Assembly (NCBI GenBank): GCA_043228905.1 | Contig: JBHGNT010000016.1 | Location: 5,456,001-5,520,000 of the forward strand | DNA from: Azolla caroliniana | Lineage: Eukaryota; Polypodiophyta | DNA length: 64,000 nucleotides | Reading direction: 5' to 3' | Part shown: one piece after another, positions 50,340 through 62,440 of the stretch | Position numbering within the stretch: the stretch's first letter is position 1 | Layout: every line of letters starts with the position of its first letter | Made by a program: the position numbers and the translations under genes | The notes under the pieces: model-generated | Seen by the model: only the letters and a program-made list of their open reading frames with translations | Databases searched by the model: none | What the model was told of the DNA's origin: nothing

Positions 50340-53300
50340 CACTCTTGCCTTTTGTTTTGTTTTTTTTAAAACCTTCTACATATTTCTTCAGAAGTCTTTC
50401 CTTGTCGATGTTTATCTCTCTCTCTCTTTCGAGCCGCAATTTCCTTCTCTTTTATATACATATAGCTTTAGGCTACATTTTCCCGGTGTTCCTCGACCAA
50501 ACTTTTATATCATGGAGTAATCTCTTACATCCCATGTGTTTTCCCTCGATCTTATAATTGTGTAAGTATCAAAAACTAGATAGAGCCATTCCATTGCTAG
50601 AGCAAGTTCAATTCATGTGTTCACTTCAACAATCTTGTATAGATGATCGACAAAGGCGGGATCTATAGAGACAAATGGTCCCAAATATCATGTGCGCATA
50701 ACCTTTGATGCTTGTCTTGCTTATGTATACTGTTCTTCATTGTTTAGAGTGTCGTGAAAGTCGTATCTTCTAACCACAATCTCAGGCACTACAAAAGGCA
50801 ATGATCATTTCCAAAATAAGAAAACCTTATCTTCACATCCTTTGTGTCCATGTGCACGTCATGCCATGGTAGAAAGGCTACCTACCATGCATGTTACCAC
50901 CATATACTTTGTTTTTGCTTGCCCTTTGTTAGCAACTTTACGATCTTCTACTTTGAGTACTTTTTTAACTCATCATTTTCTATGGAAGTCTTGTGCAACA
51001 TCACTTCCATTCTTCTGTACAATTGTTGTGAAAAAAGGGTTACAAACTCTGACTCTTTGTTTCTTGTGATGATCGTTATTATTGATCAACTACTCCAACA
51101 ACCTAGACTCTTGTGATTGATTCATGGTATTTCCATCATCAAAACATGTTGTTCGTGAATGAGATATTTGTTGCTTTATGCATGTACTTGTCGTGCTTCT
51201 TTCTATCTCGCTTTCTCTCTTTGTCATTTGTTGGATGCTAGATGCATTTTCTACGGTATACACTATAAGAGAGTATACCAACGTAAGCAATCTCGATGCA
51301 TCCCAAGCAATGAAAGTATCAATATGACAAACACGAGAGAAATGGTGGTGCACAAGACAAATGCAATGGTTCTTAAGCCATTTATGGTACATGCAAGAAT
51401 ATAGATGCTCATTAACCTTCACGAGTAAAAAAGCATAACTAAGCTCCAAGTAAAAACAAAAACAACATATTGTAACAATCGAGTGTCACGATAAGCTTAC
51501 AAACTTATTGGAATATTTCTTTGCCACAATTTTGTTCCATGTTTTAAAAGGGAAAACTCCAAAAGCTAGTGTCGCTTTCTGTGAAAGAGGTAATTGCAAG
51601 AATCACCTTCCCAAAATTCGCTCATTTAAATACGATGTGTATTCTACTTCTTGAGTTATTTTGGCTCCATGAATCCGATTCTCGAATTGTCCCCCGCGTT
51701 CAACGGCTTCTTGTGAATGTAATTGTAGTAATCCAATCCTCGCGCATTATGATTGTATATCGACTAAATGTTAAACAACCTAAAAACACAACAACTTTAG
51801 AGGCCAACAAATGTTGAGGGACATAACATATCGGACGCTCTTCAGGTTTTAAATGGAAGTCGGGGGAATCATGATATTGATTGTTCTTTATTGCAAGACT
51901 CAGATTGCCGGTGAGAATGACCATCGACCCAACGATAGCCATTTGGGCAAAACATGTAAGTAGATGGATTTGGCGGGGGGGGGGGGAGGGTCTCTCTTTC
52001 ATGGGCATGCCAAATATAATAGCCAAATGGTATGCTTTGATATAAGTCGAGGAATGGGGACCGTCAAATGTAACGGCCGCGGGAGGGGGCTTCCGTTTTA
52101 ACAGACGGCAGCCTCGGATCCTCTCTATCTTTTCCTCTGCTTATTTACTTTATTTTATTTTAGTTTTTAATGGTCCAAAATAAAAAAAAAATAGGAAGCC
52201 GTAGGGTCTAGATTCTCCTCCCTCCAGAAAAAATATAGAATACAATTTCTATAATTAATAATGCTCACTATTTCTCCATCTTTTTTATTTCTCAAAAAAC
52301 AAACAAAAATACAATAATAATTAAAAAATATTGTACTCCTTTTTTATTTACCGCCTTTTTGTTATTCTATTAGGATTATTATTGGTTTTATTTTGCTCGT
52401 TTTTATCTATGTACATACATATACCATGAAGTGTGTTTTTTTTTTTCTCTTTATTTTGTTCTTGGTTTTTTCAAGTTATTATTATTTAAGTTTTTTAGCT
52501 GTCCGTGCAAACATTTTCAAATAAATTATCCATTTGTTTTTTGTTTTTTGTTTTTTTTTGGGGGGGAGGGGTGTAAAATTAAAGGCTTAACACTTTTTTT
52601 AAATTTCCAATACATTAAATATATATATATATATAATACTTAAATTTATTCATAGACCCCCCTAGATATTTTTCTACTATTAATTTTTTTGTTGTATATA
52701 TTTAAATATGTAGAGACCCCTACAAAGCGTAGATATCTAAGACCCTAGATTTATTTATTTTTTCCAATGTTAATTTGTTTGCTTTTTTGCTTTTGTTTTC
52801 GTGTTTCTGATGCCCTAACATCCCCAACTCACTTAAATATATATATACATATATAGAACTAAAAAAAATCCATTCATTTGTTTGGCGTTATTGTTTTGTT
52901 GCTTTTTTTTTAAAATTACCTTAAGTTTGGCTCTTCATCACCACCACCATCATCCTCTCCTTTTGCTTTTGGTTTACAAAAATATCAAATCATACCCCCC
53001 TGCCAAGTACCCTCTTATCACACCCACCTCTCGTCCATTTGAGGCCAGTGTCGCTACGAAACAAAGCTTTTATCTATTAAAACTTCGTCATGAAGTTACC
53101 ACCCGCATTGATTCGTTTTTGTCTTTCTTTGTTTTAACACAACTCGTGCTAAACATCCCACAATATGAGTCGAATCTCCATCGATCTCGACACTAATCTT
53201 TGTTATCATCTGACTCAACGAGCAAGATTATCAGCAAATTCCTTAAAAATCAAACTAAATCATAACTTTATTTCAAGGATATTGACTAAGAGTATGTGAT

Positions 53301-53440
53301 ATAGTAACATCCCTCTGAATTCTAGTATGTCATACACATTAGGACGTAACGATCAAATAAATGTGGGTCAAATCATATGTTGATGCTCGATGATGCATTC
53401 ATTATGGCAATAATAATAGTAATAATCCAAACAACAACAT
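50340..53440. other. AT-rich spacer with low-complexity tracts
   Basis: No coding feature supported. Contains a run of 13 or more G near 51968-51985, long T/A-rich tracts (52140-52900), an (AT)n run near 52620-52636 and a short CAC/CAT run near 52940. Confidence 0.5.
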
Positions 53441-54420
53441 GCCATAGGACGAAAGGGCTTTGCATGCCTTCAATGCGTGTAAACCCTTCTTGTACTATTC
53501 AACCCATTGAGCATCTATGTGTATGGAAGCATTCTCATTTTACAAGGTTCCAATGTGGTTAAACCTAGCATGCTAATCAAGTTAAACACGTAAATGATCC
53601 CAATGTGTGTTGTTGAGCTCAAGTTGGCTTCCTAGTGGCATCTTCCTAGGGCTTTCATAAGTGACCAACCCAAACCGATTCTCGAGGACATTTATAATGC
53701 TAGAAAAAACAATCCGCCGCTCAATGATCCACGATGAAGAAAAGCTATTACGTGTCTTAAATGCACCTAGAATAACGTGTTAAAAAAACTCTCCTACATA
53801 TAGAGCATCTATCCATGTTACTAATTTCATTTTCCTGTGTTTACCAATGTTGCCAATCTTAGCTTATTCATCGAATTTACCATGTTGTGAGTTAGAGTTG
53901 CCTTCCAAGAAGCATCTTTCCAACTTTCCTAAGTGGCTAGTGTATAATCCCAAGTTATCCATAACAAGATGTGCAAAACAAACACATCCCAATCCTAAAC
54001 CTCGATATTCTACTAGGAAGAAAAGCCTATGTGTGTCTTCGACGTACTTATTTCTTTATGCCTAAAACTTCTTCTACATGTAGAGAATCTAGGTATATGG
54101 TACCTTTTGTGATATTATGGGGTTCCCAATGTGGCCAATAAAATTCAATATAATGTGTGCATGTGCATGTTGAGTCATTGTTAGAGCGGGCTTCAATGTC
54201 CATAAGCGAACAAATGCAACAACGACATGTTGATCCTTGATCACACGCTCATTATCCCATTAGAAAGTAAGACATCCAAATTATGGATATTCTAGTGGGA
54301 AGAAAAGTGTGCATTATGCTCAATTTTCACTTGTTTCGATGTGGCTAAAAACTCATCTACAAATACAAAATTTAATGTATGGCAACAAAAAAAGGCCACG
54401 TGTTGCATATGACACAATGT
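53440..54420. repeat. Degenerate tandem repeat of about 280 bp, roughly four units
   Basis: Related words recur in the same order: GGACGAAAG / GATGAAGAAAAG / TAGGAAGAAAAG / TGGGAAGAAAAG near 53446, 53730, 54013 and 54297. Each is followed about 75 bp later by a TCTACATRTAGAGCATCTA-like block and then CCAATGTGG-like words. Divergence is high, so this is an old array. Confidence 0.5.
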
Positions 54421-57400
54421 TGTATTTTAAAGTCAAAATAGGAACATGGCCTCTTTGAGATTATTAGAGGTAGTTGAAATTTGATGAATGTCCAAAACAT
54501 GCCCTACAATGGTCCTCTATAATCAAATTTGGATACTTTGGTCTACCTTCAAATTTCCACAAAGAATTTGCATTGCAGAATATTTGAAACTATTTGTCTT
54601 ACATTTGAGGAAAATGGTAGATGTTGCATTAACCATGAGAAACATGTGTTATAGTACATTTTGCTAAATTTGGGATGAAGTCTCACACCTTGAATGCAAC
54701 CAATTTGGAAGATAATGGAAAGAGTACATAATGAATGTATCTAAAACACATCTACATCAATTAATGCATGGGGTAAATGATACCATTTCAATAACGTCTA
54801 CTATTTTGTCCTTCAATATGTGTTAAAGGTAGGTTTTGTTTAAATTTTGAGTCACCCTAGTATTTTGCACTTTGATGGAACTAACAATAATAGGTTGTGG
54901 GTCACAAGCGAGGTCTAGTAATATTAATTGTCACACTTACGGAGGATTTCATCCTTCTTCTGGCTTCCTTGTCTCTTGAGGTAATTCCTCTGACACACAC
55001 ACACACTTTCTCTCTTTATGCTTGAGGATGGAGTTCCATGAGGGATTACCATAATGCTCTTACTTTCTTTCTCGCTTAGCACTCACTCATATTATGAACA
55101 TATTAAATAACAATGACACTAAGATTATTAGCATAGATGGTGTTAAACGCTTTGCATCGTGCTACAATCCATCATGACTCGTATCTACATTGATAAGACT
55201 AAGTTGCTTATAAATCCAACAACCTTCGACCTCTACATATTGTGTCACTCTCTTTCTCCTTGCATTTGTTGCCCTCTTGTATTTGTTCTCACATCGGTCT
55301 CCCATGATTAAGATGATGGGTCGATGAGACCATCGTACCCTTCGTATGAGCCCTAGGATCGCGTGTTGTATTCGTCCTTTTTTTCTAAAACTTGCTTGTT
55401 ATTATATACCTACAACTTGCCTTGAGAGTGAGAAAAAAATATTAGTGACTATATAAATTTGGAATAATTGATACCATCATTTGAAGCCACAACACAATCA
55501 TGATTCACATGTATGCAATCTTATTATCAAACATTACAAAAATCAACAATAAATTTGAAGCTTTCTCCCATCATTCATTTGTGCTACCTCACGTAGTCCT
55601 TTTGAAGAAGTATAAGATGATAACAAGATGTTGCTACATGCTCTTGCAATGGTTTAGACACACAAATTAGCAAAGAATGTATGTAATGACTTATCAAATA
55701 CACTTATCTAACAACAATGTAATTATAGATCAACGAGGCTTGAATAACATATATGTATGTTGGATCTAGTGCAAATAAATAACAACACTACAAACATTTG
55801 CACGATTCTATTCCAAAAAACAAGCAACAATCAAGAAATCTGGCGAAATGTTGGTGTAGGAAGACTCTAGAAACACTTTCGACAATAATGACATGAGACA
55901 ACATACGTGACAGATAAGGGCTTTATCAACGAAGAGGCTACTATGCCTGTCACGTAACCACCTTTGTGGATTACAAATATACAAGATGGAACATGATATA
56001 TATTAAACTCCGAACCATCTTATGCAGCATGTGATGATTGCACGTAACATCCATGCATGGGGATATGTTGGACATATATAGCCCCTACAAACCTTAATTG
56101 ATCCTTTTACTCCCCCTTACACATGTCTTGAATGCTTACCTACACACAGTCCATGTGTAAGATTCCCAATAAGTGTACATCTTGGCTATTTGTAGCCTCG
56201 CAAAGTTGCTGGAGATGAGAGTGTTTGTGACAATAATCACTACACAACATCAACGGAAAACACAATATTAACAAAACAAAAGTAGAATCGAATGTCCAAA
56301 CCAAATATTGCATCAAAACTACGGATATGAATGAAAATAACTAATAGGATGCAAATAAATATTTTAATACATTTTTTATTTGTAGTCACCCAAGGCTTGA
56401 GGATAAGTTGTTGCAATGTCAGGAACAACAAACATAAGTCAACGGTAAGAAGGGCACAACCACCAATGCTCATGGTGGTACAACCATAGATCGAGGAAGG
56501 ATCTGCTTATGGCTACTAAGGATATCCCAATGATAGACATCTAGCTTGAGATATTGAGAGGGATATTCGAAAATGGAAGGACAACTCTCTTGAAAATATA
56601 GGAAGCAACGTAAACTTCCTAATTAAAAAATGAGGGAGTCTTATTTTCCCTAACAATCCTTATGAAATGACCCTTCTTCCTTCAAGAACCAAGTTAGAGA
56701 CAAAGACATACATCATTGACTAACTCTGGAGCATCATCGAATTTGCCTTCAAGAAGATACAACGAACCCATCAAAGTTGGATAGCGAGCACTTTCCTAAA
56801 CATCCCAAATTTCACTTCCAAGGTAAAGACAGATACACAATTTTAAACAACCATGACATAGTTTTCAATTTCAAAGAGCTATGACATAAACTTTTTGGTG
56901 TTGAAATTAGACTCTATTTTCACATCCAATAAGGTACACACATAGTTTCAAATCGCTATGGTTGATGATGCCACAACATAGCTTTGGTGTTGGAGTTATA
57001 GCCTTATTACTACACATGCATGGACCATTTGCTGATCGTGAAAAGAAAAAAAAAAGGAAGCAAATCAAACTATGGGAAAACTCACTCACATTAGTGGTGG
57101 TGTTGGTGTGGAGTTGTGCTCATGAGATATGTATGCATGGCCTTCACGTGATATGCAAGAGAAGAAGGAGAGGCTCTTTGTGCTCTTGGTCACGTGACAT
57201 GGCAAAGATAAGGCCCCAACGGAATTCTAGTGATCACGTGATAGGTTTTGGCCCATATGGGGTTTGTTTGAGTTCTTCTAGAAATGAATAGTTAAAAAAT
57301 AAATAGAAGAACCGTTCAAATAAGTTTTTCAAACTTTGGGGCTTAGCCTAGTTAAAAAGTTTGATAATAATAATAGATAAATAAATAATGCCTTTGTTTA

Positions 57401-60400
57401 TTTGTACTTACATAGTATAGTGTCTTCACTTTTCACGATACCCCCACCCCCCTTACGTTTCTTTTATTTCCAAAAATGCCCCTCCCTATCTTTCTCTTTA
57501 TATTTCCTAAAATTTCATTGGAGTGAGCTCTTTTCTTATCTCTCCACCAAATGCTCCTACCTACATTTTTCGCAATTACCTTCCCTCCAATAACCCAAAG
57601 TCAACCTAGAAGAGAGTTTTTTTTTTGAGATGATTGTGCTCAAATAGCATATATTTGGATAACGATATTGTATAACATGTAGTCAAAAACGACATTGAAT
57701 GAGGGCATTTGGTGCAGCCTTAGGCGTATTTAAAGAAAAATGTAGGGGTTGTTTCTAGGATACTTTGTTTCAATCTTTGCATAGATTCACAATATTTGTC
57801 TCAAGCTTCTACTATTAAAGGATTCTATTGAGTGGGCTATCCATGATGATATGATCCATGATCAACACCTATAAACATTGGAATGAAATGAACCCGTGTC
57901 AAATAGAACCTTAATTATTATTCCAATTTATACAAGTCTATTTCATTTAGCAAGTTGATCTAGTCACATTTTCCCATATTGAACCAATGAGAACGTTATG
58001 TAGGTTACAAACAACATAATTTCATGTTAGATATTGGATGCATATAGAATTTAAGTTCGCTAACAAATACATGCCATAATTTGGGATGACAAAATGTGAA
58101 CGAAAATCACTATATGCTTACATAGTTTATCAACATGGCCAATTATAACTCTTGAATGTATTTAGGAAAGAATCATTTTGGGCATGCGGATACTCATTCA
58201 ATGTTTCTATCACAATACTACAGATGGATGTAGTGAGGACGTACTTTATGCATTTGGGACATCCTTAACTTGAAGACCATCAAAATGAATCACCAAATCA
58301 AACTTGAAAGATTGACATATAACTAAGATCGAAGTAATATAAGGGAGAAAATAAAGTATAAATCTCTCTATTTCTCTCTCTCAATGTACACATGCAAAGC
58401 AAATAAGATATAGAAATATAAAAAACATCAAGCTCTTCAAATGTCACTATGTCAAATTTTGTACACTTGCACAAAAGATAAAGTAAATAAAGAATGCAAA
58501 ATCCCAATCCCTCTTTACCTACATAAATAATAATAATACAAAACAATCATCTCCATCGTACGTGCATCTAAAACCTTAAATCAATAAAGAAATAAAAAAT
58601 AATCACAATTCCATATACTACTAGTATGGAAAGTCACAAGAGAAAGACGATCATGCTTGGAGGAAATTGTTGATGATGAAGAGTAACCCAATGAGAAAAT
58701 ATATATGGAATAAGAAAGAGATTGGCCAGGCATGGGACTACTTTAAAGATTTTAAGTACACAAAACAAACTTATTTACTTCTCGAAGGTGTATATGTCAC
58801 TCTTTTTGTCGTATAGGAGCTGAACTAATAGGAAGAGAAGTGAGACCTGGTATTTAACTCGCGCAACGACAATGCATAAAAAAACAGGACCACCCAAAGT
58901 TGAAAAGTTTTCTAGCGACATGCTCTAATTAAATATCATTGATTGCTACAACATGATCAAAACTATTTGTTCTAGAAATTTGTTGTCATGGCAACCACAT
59001 TTTTTTATAGCCTTTTTAAAGTGCATTGTGTTTGTTTTTCACTACTTGCATTAAGACGATGTGAATATTGTAAAGCCACTTTTTGGGGAAAAAAGTATGA
59101 AGCGCGTTTGGTATGTTTTCTACTCCTTGCGTTATAGACAATGTGAATATCACAGGGCCACTTTTCAGGAGAAACTAAACATGTGAGGAACCTTTATAGC
59201 GAACACAAGAACTTTCATAGTGAGCACAATATCAACCTTGTCGATGATCTTAAATTAAAATTGCTAAGAATTTTTCCAATGAGAACTCAGAACAACCTCA
59301 AACGTGTTGCTTGTGAATTGAGTATGGACTCTTTACTATTGCAAGAAACAACCCTTATTGTTGTATCATCATGTATAAATATTAAGATTTATTTAAAGTC
59401 TCTTAAATGATGTAGAAAGGTGGTCACCCCCCATCTCACTTTTTATATCTCTTGGTGAGGATTTCACGAGGTGAACATTGGCTACATAATGCCAATGTAA
59501 TTAGGCCCAAATTACATCATTACAACTTTTACTACCCATTCAATCATCTATCGTGGCTTTGGTAATCTCCAAGTTTGAGAACATTGAAAAGGTGTTTAAT
59601 ATGCATGGGGTGTCTTTTACATTGATGACCACTAACTTATTGACTTAATCTATATACATATATGCTCACAACTATTATGAATGTGTATATGCATGTTGTG
59701 GACATGTGTGTATTGAATATCGAGCACTCAATCGATGGATGTCTATCATCAAGCAGAAATATTCTCTTATGTTTGTAGTTCTAAACATGGTTCTTTCAAA
59801 AAGAAAAATGTACTCTGGAGTCCGAATTATCCCTTTGCATAAGACTCATGCACGATCCATGATTGTTCCCCCCGTATTTGCTCAACGGTGATGTGAATTG
59901 CTTCCTCGTAGCTCTATATGCAAAAGATATAAAAACGGTGAGTTCACAAAACCAATTGACCATTCACTATGCCTTTGGTGGAGAGTTAAAATAACTCTTA
60001 GGAAAGTTAATGATTGGCTTCAATTGAGAGAGTACTTGCAAATTTCGATGCCAAACAAAGAAACCAATAGAAGTAGATTACATAGAAAAAAACAATTGTT
60101 TGGGTAGTTCAACTTCTATAATCTAAATATCACATCATACTCACAAAGAAAAAGAATGACTTGTGTCCTTCATCTAATCACATTGTGAAAACATGTGCTA
60201 CTCACTAGAGGAGTGCATCATTTTAAATTACAAATTGGATCTAATAACAACATACCTGGATTAAGTGGATAGGAATACCACTTGTTATTGGAGATTGGGT
60301 TTTATATGTGGATTGGTTGGCGAGAAACTGTGAATTTTAAATATATAGGTCCCACAAATGATTTGTTATAGGTTTCACATTACTTGATTGGAATCCTAAA

Positions 60401-60959
60401 TTTGAAATATGCGAATAATGTGTGGTGGTAAAGTTTGTTGTTCGCAAAATAAGGTACTAGTAAGACATTTTGAGCAATGGTTTTGGTGTTGCACTCATTA
60501 CAAAGTCTCTGTAGGTTTCATGTTGTGTTTCACAGAAATTTGTTTCACAATGTCGTTCAAGTTGCTCATAAAAACATGTCACTCATGTTGCCGTTCTTTT
60601 GGTAGTGAAAACCCCACCACAAACCTTTTAGATTTTCATGTTCGATAAGAACCTTTTGGAGCTACAAAATCCGTGCATGTACAAGACTTTAGACTCATCC
60701 TTTTTAGAGTTTTCGAGAATTCTTGACCCTTAGCATGGTTCATCCTTCATGGGAAGACTCGAAAAATACGCTTACAACTTTACCCTAAAATTAGCTTTAC
60801 TTCCTCAAAATACACTCTAGGAGGTGTATGAAGGCGCGTGAAAAGCCGATGGGGTTGACCTTGAGAATCGTTTGACTAGCACACGCTAATTGCTTAAGAT
60901 CGGGTTTGACTAAAGGGCACATGCAAAGGGAATGAAGGGAAGTTGAAGACTATGAGGGG
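54421..60959. other. Long AT-rich intergenic region, no supported gene
   Basis: Only short unrelated frames. At about 59705-59770 a frame reads CIEYRALN...IIKQKYSL, reminiscent of the gypsy RT motif C-V/I-D-Y-R-A-L-N, and may be a very decayed element. No LTR or RNA gene recognised. CA, CT and TTTCTC microsatellites are scattered. Confidence 0.45.
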
Positions 60960-61287
60960 ATATTAAGGAAGGATTAGGGGTAAGTGGGCAGATTAAGGAA
61001 ATGTTTCCATATGTTGGGAAATCAAAGAATGCTTAGAAGTTAGGGGTATGCGGGGAGATTAGGGAAAGCTTAGGGGTATGTGGAGGGATTAGGAATAGCT
61101 TAGGGGTATTTGGGAGATTAGGGAAAGTTTATGGGTATGTGGGGGAGGTTAGGGAAAGCTTAGGGGTATGTGGTGAGATTAAGGAAAACTTAGAGGTATT
61201 GGGGAGATTAACGAAAGATTAGGCGTATGTGGGGAGATTAGCGAAAGATTAGGGGTATATGGAGAGATTAAGGAAAGCTCAGGGGTA
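60960..61287 (+). repeat. 30-bp minisatellite upstream of a possible gene start
   Basis: From 61041, about eight units close to TAGGGGTATGTGGGGAGATT plus AGGGAAAGCT, 29-31 bp each. More diverged copies run back to about 60960. It ends 53 bp before the ATG at 61340. Confidence 0.85.
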
Positions 61288-61339
61288 AAAATGGTGACAG
61301 TACTGGACAGAAACTGTAAAGAGCAAAGCAGAAACGGCG

Positions 61340-61429
61340 ATGGCGATGGCGTTGGCGATGGGTTCTTCCCATCTCTCCCTATCCCTCGCTCTTATCCAGA
61401 AATCTCAGCGATTCCATCATCTTCATCAT
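61340..61429 (+). CDS. Possible first exon with transit-peptide-like N-terminus
   Basis: ATG 61340 in a purine-rich context opens a 30-codon frame (MAMALAMGSSHLSLSLALIQ), rich in Ala, Ser, Leu and basic residues and without acids, as in chloroplast transit peptides. It ends at a good donor, CATCAT/GTAAGAT (61430). The next exon is not found before element F starts at 62040 and may lie beyond the window. Without the rest of the protein no function can be given. Confidence 0.35.
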
Positions 61430-62039
61430 GTAAGATCTAAACATATCTACCCCTTCTCTTTCGCTCTCTACTCTTTTTTTTTTGTTTTTTTGTTTCTGTA
61501 CTTTTCCTTCATTAATACTAGAAATCAACATAAAAAATCATCTATATCTCGTCTTATTCTGTATGTTTTTTTTTTCGGAATTATTGACTAAGCGTATATG
61601 AAGAGATGAAAAGGAAACGTAATACAGTGACGGATCAGAAAAAGACCATTGTTTTCGTTCTCTGTTGTACGTGACATTTCTTGAATCGTATGTGAGAGAT
61701 CGCAATGCATATGACAGGAAACGTATAACGTAAGATGAAATGTTTGGAATAAAATGTAGATAAAATGTAGAAATGTTTGGGGTTATACATGAGATAAAAT
61801 GTAGAAATAGAAGAAAAATGTTTTGTGTAAGTCTTAAGATCAAGATGTGAGAGGCCCCTATTCGGCCGAAATGCAGATGGGAAAGAGAAATTCTAATGAA
61901 GGGAACAAAACGAAAAGAAATGTATAAGACCTCTACTATAGATTTCCTTTAAAATGAGTGTCTTTTCTCATAATTGATCATTACTTCGTGCATGACATGG
62001 AAATATTTACGGAAGGAAATAGAATGCCCTTGGAAATAT
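61430..62039. other. Non-coding stretch, possibly an intron
   Basis: Pyrimidine-rich at first, then AT-rich. No LTR tips or protein motif. If the exon at 61340 is real, this is its first intron with element F inserted in it. Confidence 0.4.
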
Positions 62040-62290
62040 TGTGGGATCGTGTGGTAAAACCACATGCCAAAACCCCTCACCTAACCCACGTAGCTATAAC
62101 CAGGGTTAGGGGAGTTAGACCATGGTTTAGTTAGTTACACCATAGTTAGTAAAAGGTTAGTTAGAGGTAAGTAACTAGAAGTGTGCCAAGATAACCGGAT
62201 GTATCTTGGAATGCAATACCAAATTGTATAAAAGGATTTAGGGAAGAGAGTTTGGAGGCATTTTACACACTTTGGTGGAGAAGACAGGCA
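62040..62290 (+). repeat. F 5' LTR (putative) and primer-binding site
   Basis: Starts TGTGGGATCG and ends TTTACACA (62269). TATAAAAG at 62227-62234. TGGTGGAGAAGACAGG from 62273 resembles the tRNA-Ala complement TGGTGGAGATGCAGGG. LTR borders are not confirmed by a second copy. Confidence 0.5.
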
Positions 62291-62440
62291 ACACTCAAGA
62301 CACCAAATCAAGAAAGAGTTGAAACAAAACAGGACGGTACTCCAACAGATCAAACAACACAACATCAAGAAGAAGAAGCCGCAACGCTACCCCAACAAAA
62401 CAAGACACAAGAACAACAAGTCGAAACCAACATACATCAT

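Noticed and set aside
59705-59770. Reverse-transcriptase-like CIEYRALN stretch
   Set aside because: Short, with no RT motifs upstream or downstream; mentioned in the spacer entry but not called as an element.
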